Assembly: GCA_025766275.1 (NCBI GenBank)
Contig: JAFKAC010000012.1
Coordinates: 992,001 to 1,056,000, forward strand
Length of the DNA: 64,000 nucleotides
Origin: Lactarius indigo
Lineage: Eukaryota; Basidiomycota; Agaricomycetes; Russulales; Russulaceae
Reading direction: 5' to 3'
Shown: positions 12,524-23,440 of the stretch, one piece after another
How positions within the stretch are numbered: the first letter of the stretch is position 1
Layout of the letters: every line of letters starts with the position of its first letter
The notes under the pieces: generated by a model
Told to the model about the DNA's origin: nothing
Database searches by the model: none
The model's input: only the letters and a program-made list of their open reading frames with translations
Position numbers and translations under genes: made by a program

Positions 12524-14063
12524 TCAAATTCGAGTTACCAAATCGGGGCTTACGAGATGCGTTGCCGTCGAAATCAGCGAGTTGGACGCGTTTTCAGGTC
12601 GACTCCAAATCGTTTCTTGCATCATCTCGTAACTTCCCAAGACGCTCCTTTCGCTGGGCGGGACTAGCCATTTCACCGGAATCCTTTCGTCAATATAGGG
12701 TAGAGTTGACCACGCCTCAATACCACGGATTCCGTCGGCAAATACCGCTGCCTCCTGTATCCTCTGTCAGTTGGCCACACCCGTGTGCCAGCCAACCTGC
12801 GCGTACCTGAAGGTTCGTACACTTAAGTCGGACTCGACCACTGGCGTCTTCGACGAGAGCATATTCTATGTAGCTCCGAAGTACGTCTGGATCCCAAGAA
12901 CCGAAAAACGGAGATTTGGCCATCAGGGTATGCGCCTCTTCACTGAGGCGTGAACTGTCAGAGAACGATGGGCTGATCCGTGTGAACTATGCGACACACC
13001 GCGACTGCCAGACGCTCCGCCGCGAGAGCGCACCGATAACATATCCTCGTATTTGATGAGTTCCAACCACAGGCGTAGGCCTGATCACCGGATCAACGAA
13101 GACCAACCCCGAGAACGGCGTAGGAACGGAATATGCTGCAAGTGCCCTATTCAGCACGAGTCAGTATACGAACATGAGGGTGGTAAAAGTGCGCACGCAG
13201 CACATCCACCCAGTGAGTGACCGACGACGACGAGCTTGCGGTTGGCAAAGCCAAGCCTCTTCCGGGCCTCAGAGGCCTCGGTTGAAACTCTCGGGAGGTT
13301 TGTTGGGAGTGTTGACGGTGTGACTTCTTCTGGAAGGAAGTGTAAGATGAAGTTCAGGATATCACGGGCGTGGTCATGCCAAATGACTTCGACAAATCGA
13401 CTCAATTTAGAGAAAATGTAAAAGAGAATTGGATGCCTCACAGAGTGATCCAAGGTTCTGGGCGTTGACGACCCCGGAGTCTCCGTGTTGCACCGCATCA
13501 AGAGCCCAGATCTCGTCAATCTGGTATTGCTTTTCATTATCCATCGCTTCGAATAGATAGCGTAAGGTCGGCTCGAAGGTCTACAACCATCGTGACGGAA
13601 GTCTAAGATATTTATATTTTACACTCACTTCCTTATGAAGACCATTTGCATGCAACAGTAGGAGTGTTAGGCCGGTCTCCCTGCTGGTGTCCTCGCGGAC
13701 GTAACGATTCAACACAGACCAGAGCACCGTCGGATGCGACTCGGATTTATCCGGCGCGTGTTGCGTTTGCAGGGCGAGGAACTCACTCGCGTACCGCTCG
13801 ACGCGTGCACTACGCTCATCTTTGCTCTCATGCTCCGGCACAGGGGGCAAAGGGACGAATGGAGAGACACGGGGGAAAGCAGCTGGGATGAGATGTGTGG
13901 TGACGGTATATGCGCTAGTAAAGCGATGGTCACGAGGCGGGCATGGTAATGCAGGGTATTCGAGAGGCTGAGGAGGTTCCTGGAGTGGAAAGAGAGGGCT
14001 TGGCTTGACTCGCTTGTCGGCGCGTGGAGGTTGGTTTGGTTTTGGGATCGTACGACGGGGCAT
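12524..14063 (-). CDS. Alpha/beta-hydrolase fold enzyme
   Basis: The protein starts MPRRTIPKPNQPPRADKR at 14063. It carries the oxyanion-side segment LLLLHANGLHKE, then YQIDEIWALDAVQHGDSG, the nucleophile elbow GHSLGGCAA (catalytic Ser expected in GHSLG), GLVFVDPVIRPTPVVG, a lid-like helical part (SPFFGSWDPDVLRSYIEYAL), and the C-terminal ERIPVKWLVPPSER with a His in STATHLVSPDLV that may complete the triad. Five introns restore one continuous frame: 13581-13628, 13387-13441, 13147-13196, 12955-12998 and 12764-12806 (43-55 bases). An apparent in-frame TAG at 12986-12988 lies inside the 12955-12998 intron, so it does not break the gene. Substrate unknown. The family includes lipases, esterases and epoxide-type hydrolases. 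No signal peptide is seen, so it is probably intracellular. Confidence 0.85.
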
Positions 14064-14642
14064 CTGAGTCGTTGCTGATTGCCCTTAGTCCGATGTTTCG
14101 TCGGGGGATTACTTTATCAGCAACAGTTCCGTAACACGGCAGGAGTACAGGCGCTAGAGTGTGACGGTTTCTCACTAACCTTATTCCCGCATTACAGTGC
14201 GGCGTACTGATGCCGTGCCAGTGATGTACCTCAGCTTTCCCTCGGGTTTCGTAGCTATTGGTACTATGATGTACCCACGGCCAACGCTTATGACATGAGA
14301 AACAGACTATTTTTAATTACTGGTGACTGTGCACTCGTGAGCAAGATGAATGAGGATTGATAGTGGTTCGACGAGCATTGAGATCTATTGAGACTTGACT
14401 GGTATGGATACCGCAATGCGACCAACGTCTCGTTAGGTCCGTACTTGGAAGTCGATCCAACGTCTACGTCATTGTGCATCTTCCTTTGTTCGTTTGGGAC
14501 CGATCCCGTCCTCGACGTGGGATACAATGTACCGAGGTTATGGCAGCTTAATCTAGCTCTCTATGCTGCTATTATATATACCAACTCAACGAACGAGGAT
14601 ACTTGTCATCGTGTCACCGCCTGTTCTTTAATTTTGGCTCGC
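14064..14642. other. Intergenic between hydrolase and S41 copy A
   Basis: No gene supported. The last part, from about 14,481, is the left edge of the duplicated unit: its sequence (TTCGTTTGGGACCGATCCC and on to ACCAACTCAACGAAC) recurs in diverged form upstream of copy B from about 17,950. It is likely the promoter of the peptidase family. Confidence 0.55.
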
Positions 14643-17236
14643 ATGCATATCACTCATAACCTACGTTCTGGACTTCTGCCCGCCCTGCTTGGTCGAGGAC
14701 TGCTTGCTGCTGCCGCAACTGCTGCCTCTGATCCTTGCGTCAAGATTGAGAACCTTCGATTTGCTGATCCAGCAGATGCAATAGCTTGCCAGAAGTCATT
14801 CTCATTCAACGAGACCCTCAGACAGAATGTCTTGTCCGGTTGTTTCTCGCGTCTTTGATTTCTATACGTTCGAGGATTTCTACTTGAATTCCCTTCCTCC
14901 GTTCCAGGAGTCGACGACGAAATATACGTGCTGAAATCGCACGCATCAACAGATTCAACACAACCCACTACACGGTGAGCACGCTTTCCTCTCTTCGTAC
15001 TGACACTTTGTTCACTGATTTGTGTCATGACTCAAAGACCGATTATGACTTCAATCGGGACTTGTGAACTTCACCACCCAGCTAAACGACGGACAGTACA
15101 CGTAGGTCTTTAATATCACGATATAGGCCCTGCTTGAAACGCTGTACCATAATAGGCTGGTTCCCTGAATTGTTACATGTCCCACCAGAACATTCTGCCC
15201 GCTCCCGTGGTCGGTAGTATATTCGTCGCCCCAGACTCTGTGGAATTCCTCAACCGGTTTGGGCCCAACTTTACTCACTTCTTCGCGGCAAAGAAATTCA
15301 ACTGGAAACAGCTTGCTGGAGCCAAGGTGTTCACCATCGGTGGACTACCCGTCTCTGAATATACAATATTGCTAGTACCATCTCCGGAACCTACCTCGAT
15401 CATAATATCAGGGTGAACAGTGTAGTCAGCAGCGTGGATACGTATTTTTCTCAGAGTGGAGGTGACCTTGCCGGCCCAGTCTTCCTGGCGCAGACAAGCC
15501 TCAAGTTCTCACCCATTCCCGTAGACTCGAAAACTCCTGAGCTCGTTGATTTTCCTTTTGTCGCCTCTTTTCTTGGCGCACCGTTTACCAATGGGCGGTC
15601 TTAGTATGTCTTTCCCGAAATTCATTTCAGCTGGGCCAACAATTGCGCTGCAGACAACGAGACAAACGGAGTCGACCTGTAGTCTGGTAACAGTGGTGGT
15701 GGGGCCCAGAACCGAGTTCGTCGCGGCCGTGCGGCGATGAAGGGTATCGCTGCTCAGCCCAACATGGCAGTCGGCCTTCCACATCGACCTTTGCCAACTC
15801 TATCCCCTACGAAAGGAAGCACCGGGGTCATCAAGTCATACATCTTTCCCGGAAAGAAGACAGGCATCGTACATGTTCTTCCTACTTCCGCGTTTCCAGC
15901 TGACAGTATTTTTTCTGGCTGCCAGATGTTTGTCAGCTCGTTCCTACCAGACGTTGATACTGCGGTCAAGCAGTTCTCAGCATCTGGCGTCACCAACCTC
16001 TTCATTGATGTGACCAATAATGGCGGTTCGCACATATTCTTGACTGAATGTTGGAGAGTTTAACATCGATGGGATCAGGTGGCTACTTGTGCTTAGCATT
16101 ATCCCTTCATCAGTACCTTGCTGGTACTAAGGCCGGATTTCCGTGTGCGCATCGTATAAGGAACGCGAGTGTATCACTGACTATGTTCCTTACGGGATTC
16201 CAGACGGCCATCCGCGCCAATCCGTGTCTTGGATGATGCTGTTGTGAGGTGTGACATCTATTGCAGGGCATGTCTTGAACGGTACGCAGATACCTCTCCA
16301 CTTTGATTACATTGACACTTCAATTCCCTTTGGCATAGATGGTTGCAATGGCCCGACTTCTCAGCGTTTCGAGGATTGACTAAGTTATTTATATCAAACC
16401 GTCAGCTCACGTGGTGTCTAGGACATATGCCCATTCCGAATGTGAAGATGCCCACCACGCCTCATTTGACCTAAAGCAGTGCTGCAATCTCCCCTTGTTC
16501 TGTCTTACTAACTACTCATTGGCCTTGTAGAAAATAGCTATTAGTAAGATCTTTTCTCCCCCCTCGTACACTCCATCGCACTGATCAGTTGCAGTCGGTA
16601 ACGGACAATTGTGCATCTGCCTGCGCCGCGTTTACTACCGTCATTTTCGAGCGAAACCAGATCAAAATAGCCGTTTTCGGAGGCAATTCCTCACAATCAA
16701 TTCAGTTGAAGGGCTGCCTTCCACAATATTACGGGGAGAGTGGGTGTTCACATTCCCTTTCGCAGGTACCGTGACGGCCAGGGCCCAAGTGCTGGAATGG
16801 GCCGATTCAGACAGAGATCAAGACCGCTGGCCTCGAAAATATAAAAGGCAAGTGTGACCTTCCCATGTTTCAATTACTCATCGTCTTTGATAGGACTCTC
16901 CTAGTTCCCCCGGACCTGTATGGCATACGCTTTTTACTATGGAAGGGGCTTTGATAACTCAATCACGACTTCACAGATTGGTCAACGCCGAGATGCGTCA
17001 CAATTGGAGAAGCAGTGAGCGAATCTACAGAATAGCGACTGCGCCTGTATCATCGAGTGTCCTTGCAATGTATAGCTCCTTTGATGAGAACATGCCGATC
17101 GTTTATATCTCTGAACAACCATAGTGTAAGTATCCCAGGTCGCAAAGTCGTGCATATGCTGGCACCTCGATTAGACCGGTTCCCATTCACCGCGGAGACG
17201 TACAACGACCCTCGAAACGTGTGGCACTTCGCGTGA
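14643..17236 (+). pseudogene. S41 (CPAF-like) secreted peptidase, copy A, decayed
   Basis: This is the same gene as copies B-D: a signal-peptide-like start (SGLLPALLGRGLLAAAATAA), then FADPADAIACQKSFSFNET and the rest of the family order to the terminal TAETYN segment. It has multiple lesions of different kinds. There is an extra base after VLS near 14,838 and an extra base in the ACGACGAAATATACG stretch. The active-site DGHT region reads DGQYT. Bases are lost between PAPV and IFIAPDS, and more are lost in the block encoding GSFEGD. The splice acceptor before MFV is changed from CTAG to CCAG, and an extra base sits in the catalytic-serine segment near 16,604. Because it has deletions and substitutions as well as insertions, it is a true pseudogene even if some insertions are sequencing errors. 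It is the most degraded of the four copies. Confidence 0.85.
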
Positions 17237-18099
17237 GTATCCTCGTCTCGACATGCTCGAGAACTTTTGACTGACTGATTTCTCCATTGGATTTCTTAGC
17301 GAAAAATAGATTTTTGGATGACGACGTTATGTTATTTGTGTTGGTCCAGAAAGATACCATTGAAATCACGTTGGATACATGGTCTGGCGAGAGGTGAGGT
17401 GAGGAGCGATTATGTCACTGGCAGACGGTGGGTGGCCGAGAGTGTTCAATGGATTGATTTGTTAGCACGAGAGAAACGGTTCGGTGAGTTAAGCATACCA
17501 GTCCGGCAGAACCCGAATTGAGGCCGACCGAACCTGAAACCTGACGCGCCTGACGCGCTAAGTAACATCCAACGCCTTGCTTCCGGATGGCGGACATGGC
17601 TGCAGTGGTCATTCGTCCAGAATGTAAGGAGCGCGCAGACTCACTGTCACTCGTTCGTCCGGACCATGACATTCTGATGCATTTCGTCACGCTCGACCCG
17701 ACCGACCCGAACCGGCGCAGCTTGACTTAGGGGAGACCCGTGCTTGGACACAAGTACAGTAGAGTACATTTGCCTCGTGATGACTTACCATGATAGCAGG
17801 TGCCCTCGGAGATATCGACTTTCATTTCTGGCTTCTTTAAATTTGCCGTTACTGTTATCCAGACTTCATTTCGTTACAGATGTGATAATCGTCGCAGCGC
17901 AGCCAACCTAACCACTTATTTGGTTCAGCGTTGATGTTACCGCGCATCGCACTTTGTTCGTTTGGGCCAATCCCGTCCACGGAACACAATATACCGCGGT
18001 TATGGAAGCTCAATCCAGGTAGCTATGGTGGTATTATTTATACTAACTCAACGAACTAGGACGCCTCTCGTCTCTCACTACTTGTCCTTTTTGGTTTAC
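17237..18099. other. Spacer between S41 copies A and B
   Basis: No gene supported. It holds the 3' duplicated block of unit A (to about 17,500), about 450 bp of unmatched sequence, and the promoter block of unit B (from about 17,950). Confidence 0.55.
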
Positions 18100-20844
18100 A
18101 TGCATATCACCCGTTTCGTTCATTCTGGGTTTCTTCCCGCCCTACTCGGTCGAGGGCTGCTTGCTACTGCCGCCGCGGCTGCTGTCTCTGATCCTTGCGT
18201 CAAGGTCGCGGGCCTTCAATTTGCTGACCCAGCAGATGCAATAGCTTGCCAGATGTCATTCCCATTCAACGAGACCCTCAGACAGAATGTCTTGTCCGTT
18301 GTTTCGCGTGTCTTTGACTTCTACACGTTCGAAGAATTCTACTTGAATTCTCCCCCTCCGTTCCAGGAGTCGACGACGAATATACGCGCTGAAATCGCAC
18401 GCATTAACACAACCTACTACGCGGTAAGTACGCTATTCTCTCTTCGTGATGATACCCGGTTCATGATTTGTGTCATGACTCAAAAGACCGATTATGACTT
18501 CAATCGAGATCTGTGGGACTTCACTACTCGGCTAAACGACGGACATACGCGTACGTCTTCAACTTTTGGTTATGTCGGTTTCGCTTGGAACTCTATGCCA
18601 TGATAGGCTGGTTCCCAAATTGCTACAATTCCTACCAGAACATCCTGCCCGCCCCCGTTGTCATTTTGGACAATGGTATATTCATCGCCCCAGACTCTGT
18701 TGAATTCTTCAGCCAGCTTGGGACCAACTTTACGGACTTCTTCGTGGCAAAGAAATTCAATTGGCAACGGCTTGCCGGAGCCAAGGTGCTCACCATCGGT
18801 GGACTTCCCGCCTCTGACTATATCGACGAGATCGCTCGCACTGTCTCTGGCAACTACCTCGACCGCAACCTCAGGGTGAACAGTGTAGTCAGCAGCTACC
18901 GGATCGTTAACACGACATTCTCTCAGCGTGTTGGTGACCTCGCCGGCCCAATCTTCTTGACGCAGACAAGCCTTAATTTCTCACTCATTCCTGTGAACTC
19001 AACGACCCCTGAGTTCGTTGACGTTCCTTTCGTTGCCGCCTTGATTGGAGCGCCGTTTAGCGATGGGCCATCTTAGTATGTCTTCTCTGCCCAGTCATCG
19101 CTCGTGAATTGACACTGCAAATTCTATTCAGTTGGGCTAACAACTTGCGCTGCAATCAACGAAACAAATGGCGTCGACCTGCGATCTGGTAGCGGCGGCG
19201 GTGCCCGGAGCCGAGTTCGTCGTGCCCATGCAGCGTTGATGAGTCCCGCTGCTCGGTCCAAGGCGGCAGTCGGCCTTCCAGATCGATTTTTGCCAACTCT
19301 TCCACCTACAAATGGGAGCACTGGGGTCATCAAATCATTCATCTTACCTGAAAATAAGACAGGCGTCGTAAGTGTTCATCCCACCTTCGCGTGTCCATCC
19401 GACAGCATTTCTTCTGGTCGCTAGATGTTTGTTGGCTCTTTCGAAGGAGACCCTTACCAGTTCGCATCTGATGTTGATGCTGCGGTCAAGCAGTTCAGAG
19501 CATCTGGGGTCACCAATCTCTTGATTGACGTGACTAATAACAGCGGTTCGCACACACTATTGACCGAATGCTGGAAAGTTTAACTCTGGTGGCATTAGGT
19601 GGATTAATCTGTCTAGGGTTATTCCTTCATCAGTTCCTTGCTGGTGCTAACTTTGGATTCCCGTGCGTGCACCGGATACCGAACGCGAGCACATCCCTGA
19701 CTACGTTCTCTAGTGGGTTCCAGACAACTTCCCGTGCCAATCCGCTTGCAAAAAAGATTGTGAAGGCGAGTATACAACAAGGACACAATGCCTCGATATC
19801 TTTCTATACACCGGACAATTGTAAGCTGAGTTGGACAACATTTTCGTGAAGTGTGACCTCTGTTCCAGGGCAATTCTTGAACGGCACACAGATGCCTCTC
19901 GACTTTGATTACAATGACCCTTCGGTCCCCTATATTATAAATGGTCGTGATGACCCGACTTCTCAGCGTTTCGAGGTTTGACCACCTCGTTATTTCCGTC
20001 ACACCACCAGTTCATGCGGTTACTAGGACATATGCCCCACTCTGAATGTGACGATCCCTACCACGCCTCCTTTTGATCTCAGGGAAGCGCTGCAATCTCT
20101 GCTCATTCGGTCTCACTAACCAATATTTGGCTTCGTAGTCAAATAGCCATTAGTCAGCATTTTTGCCTTTCTCCTTACGCTCTGTCGAGCTGATCGTTTG
20201 CAGTTGGTAACGGCAATTGTGCGTCGACCTGTGCCACATTTACCACTGTCATGTTCGAACGACACCAGACCAAAATAGCCGTTTTCGGGGGTAACCCCTC
20301 ACGACCAATCCAGTTTAAGGGCACGTCGCCTTCCACGATACTACGGGGAGAGTGGATGCTCACATTCGGTTTCGCAGGTGTCGCTGGGAACCAGGTGCTC
20401 GAATGGGCCGAATTGGACACAGAGATCAAGACCGCTGGACTCAAAGATGTAAAAGACAAGTATGACCTTCTCCGTGTTTCAATTACTTATTGTCTTTGAT
20501 AGGACCCCCTTGCTCCCCCGGACTTGTACGCCACGCGCTTTTTATGGGAGAGGCTTTTGTAACTCATCACGAATTCACAGATTGGTTAACGCGAACATGC
20601 CCCACAATTGGAGAAGCGGTAAGTAAATCCACAGAATCGCAGCTGTGCCTGAATCGAGCCGCCTTTCAGCCTATAGCTTCCTCGATGAGAAAGTGCCGAT
20701 TGCCTATGTCTCTGAGCAGCCACAGTGTATGTACCCAGAGTTGCAAAAGTCATGCATGTAATGACGCCTGGATGGACATCAGATCGGTTCCCGTACACGG
20801 CGGAGACGTACAACAACCCTCAAAAAGTGTGGCTCTTTGCGTGA
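18100..20844 (+). pseudogene. S41 (CPAF-like) secreted peptidase, copy B, probably inactive
   Basis: The ATG at 18100 gives MHITRFVHSGFLPALLGRG and a hydrophobic Ala-rich signal peptide. The order matches copy D: FPFNETLRQNVLS, FDFYTFEEFYLNSPPPFQ, DFTTRLNDGH plus Thr (putative catalytic His), IFIAPDSVEFFSQLG, KVLTIGGLPASDYIDEIA, GNCASTCATFTT (putative nucleophile Ser) and the final NNPQKVWLFA. Two lesions stand out. One is an extra T at about 19144-19146 (NN-t-CAAINETNG). The other is a splice donor changed from GT to GG at 20093-20094, ahead of the 14-base microexon. The donor change is a substitution and is not explained by insertion errors. All other introns have acceptable ends. Confidence 0.72.
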
Positions 20845-21232
20845 GTATCCTTGTCTCGACATACCCGAGAGCCTTTGACTGACGGATTTCTCAGCGAAAA
20901 ACAATATTTTCGGATGAGCTGGGGAAGACGTGGCCTCGTTTGTGTTAAGATACCCATTGAAATCACGTCGGAAACACACAGTCTTGCGAGAGGTGAGGCA
21001 AGAGGCGACTGCGTCGGCATCGTTGTTGTCAGACCGAATCAATCGATTTGTTGCCGCGCGAGAGAAACGGTTCGGTGAGTTAAGCGTGTGTATCGGCGTG
21101 CTTGAGCTTTGCGGTCAGTCAGCCAGAGTCTGAGAATCCCAACTGATACCAGAAGAGGCCGATCGGACCAGAAACCAAACAGGGCAAGTGACGTTAAACG
21201 CCTTCGTGGCCAGCCCTGCCTAGCAATGCGAC

Positions 21233-22144
21233 TCACCATACCATATCTTTAACTTTCAGTGACACTGCACGTGTCCTTGCTGAACGTACCTCTCCTGTCA
21301 GCCGAGCAATTGCATCTGCCCGGTCGCATTTGCTCGCAAGGTGTGACCATGCGCATCCCTCTCCAACGATCCGGAATACGATGCGCGACCCGCTACGAGA
21401 CCTATCGGGGCGATGGAGCACCTCCTCACGATAATCTAGCCACTTCATGTCAATCTGCGTGGTGAATGCATGTTTGATGTGGTCGTCGACCACCTTAGTC
21501 TGGAATCGCCACACTTCAAGCAGTCAACAACTAGCTTCCTAGCACAAATGTATGTAATGCTCACCCCAATCACTGACTTCTTTATTGAGGTAGGTCCTGC
21601 CTGGCCGGGCACCCTTAGTCGACGATGGGGCAGCACTGTTTGCGCCTACACCCCCATCTCTCCTGGTCCCTCCTGGGCGCCCACGCCTAGGAACGTCTTG
21701 ATCCATAGGTCCATCGGCAACGTGACCACGCTCCCTATGTACAGGTTGGTCTTCATTACAAGTGGCTGCGCATTTAGTGGCTAACGGATTCTCCAAGAAC
21801 GGACCTAGTACAAACCCTGGTGGAGGTCCCATGGGGTATTGGGCGTAACCCCATAGCTGAAAGGAGGGTAGGGCATCGCACCGTATGGATGCGCATAGGT
21901 CGGTGGTATGTTCATAGCCGAACTGCACTGACCACCGAATACAGGGCCTGCTATTGGTGGTGGAGGTGGAGGGGGCAGAGGTGGCAATGTAGGAGTTTGA
22001 GGTGGGAGATGACCCTCGGGTGGTGGTGGGAGCTCCAGGCATTGCTGCAGGTGTGTCTGGTGCAGATGGCCACGACAGATGCAGAGTAACCTTGCCCACA
22101 CGGGGTCGCGACTGGCTGGCTGCTGGGATTTCAGGAGTGGACAT
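21233..22144 (-). CDS. Unknown proline-rich protein fragment
   Basis: The ATG at 22144 gives MSTPEIPAASQSRPRVGKVT. In overlapping frames come a Pro run (PTLPPLPPPPPPPIAGPVFG), QLWGYAQYPMGPPPGFVLGP, and a C-terminal part (KVVDDHIKHAFTTQIDMKWL, then DYREEVLHRP). The frames must be joined by shifts or introns that I cannot place confidently. The layout of a Pro-rich head with a compact C-terminal domain is common among unnamed Agaricomycete proteins. No known function. It may be a degraded gene; it lies between S41 copies B and C on the opposite strand. Confidence 0.35.
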
Positions 22145-23440
22145 TGGCGTCCAAGTAAGCCTATCTGACCCCTTTGGTGCCGACTCTCTGCTACCTGCCT
22201 ATTCTCTGAACCTTTTTCAGGGTTCGCCTTTTCACGCCACACTATTGAACCGCGGCCCCCTTCTCGCCCTCACTACCCGCCGACTGCCCCGTGCCAAACC
22301 CCAATATTGACGTCGCTAGTACCAACAATGGTGGCAATGGTATGCGTTGACGACGCAAGCGGTGGGCGCGTACATCGCAAGACCTCAACAGCAGGCCTGC
22401 TCCCTCGGGTTCAGGTCTCATGCTGCCCACGCGAGCCGTGCTCGCAAGTTTTGTTCTTCCTTCTTGTTGACAACTAGTTTTGTATTGTAATATACGTTCA
22501 ATGTGACTACTTTTCCTATTCCATCAGAACCAACTTAATTAGCTGCATAGACCGGTAGTCAGGACGGAGTGTCTTACTACACCGAGTGAATAGTTTTTTC
22601 CTTTCAAAACTGATAAGTAGAATAGTATAAATTCATTGAATAATCACTGCGATTAATTTTTGTGGGAAGGAAATTTGGCATGGTCACCAAGATTGCCCAT
22701 TTAAACCCCACCTGTATTCCTAAAGTGGTCGTGAAGTGATAGGTGTTATGGATACCGCTGTAAGCACTGGCAAGCGACTATATAGAAATATATTATGATA
22801 TGAGACTCCCGAAGAGGAGGTGAGCGTCTTGGCGAGCATCCCCTGTGAGGAAGCTCTACCCTGGCCGAAATGTACTTTACATATTGTGTAAGCTATTGCA
22901 CACGAGATCATGTTATTCGGAAATGTCCGAATCTTGGGCTCCGTCTGTTCAGGCTTGGTACCGACTGCCCTTCCTGGCTACGTACAGTACAAGGGAGACT
23001 ATGGATTTCGCTGCAACCTCAGAGAGGCTGAGTCTGGGGTTTCTCTGCCTGAACCATGATTCTGGTCCATCGAATATTTGATAAGCTGAAAAGCGAGGGC
23101 CGCGGTCGAGCCGTGTTGCTGGAACTACTGACCAGGCGCTTACTCTCGTGCGTGCACTTCTATCTGCTCCGGGCCTCTAATGGGCCTGAGGATGCGATTA
23201 GAACGCAACTGCTTGCGACACGACACCCTCATTCTACGGGTGGGTAAAAGGTCGGCTGGGATTTTCCTTGTCGTCCTGAGTCGTGCTGTCACAATGCACC
23301 TTCGCAATGCACCGCGACCGCCATGGCAACTCACTCCGGCTCACTGTGCTGCGATTATTTAGACCCCCATTGAACTTGGGTGTCTCTCCGAGTCATCAGT
23401 TACTCACTGCCTGTCTTTCTGATATTTTTTTTTTCCTTGA
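22145..23440. other. Gene-poor spacer upstream of S41 copy C
   Basis: No supported gene. It is AT-rich around 22,450-22,800. The promoter block shared by copies A and B was not recognised in front of copy C, so the left edge of that duplication differs or has diverged. Confidence 0.45.

Larger units (their letters stand above)
14481..21087 (+). repeat. Two tandem ~3-kb duplication units carrying S41 peptidase copies A and B
   Basis: Unit A spans about 14,481-17,500 and unit B about 17,950-21,087. Both begin with a shared promoter block near a TTCGTTTGGG motif. Both carry the full peptidase gene with matching intron positions. Both end with a shared downstream block, GAGAGAAACGGTTCGGTGAG, about 240-260 bp after the stop codons. 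A diverged form of the downstream block also follows copy C (about 26,340-26,375). Gene and flanks were therefore duplicated as a unit. Confidence 0.8.

Noticed and set aside
12986..12988. In-frame TAG in the alpha/beta-hydrolase gene, suggesting a pseudogene
   Set aside because: It lies inside a 44-base intron (12,955-12,998, GTGTGT...CTGACAG). Splicing it joins VWQSR to SRLSEEAHTLMAK in frame, so the gene reads intact.
14388..14642. Extended N-terminus for S41 copy A
   Set aside because: The open frame upstream of ATG 14,643 corresponds to the promoter block shared with copy B, and the signal-peptide start matches the ATG positions of copies B and D.
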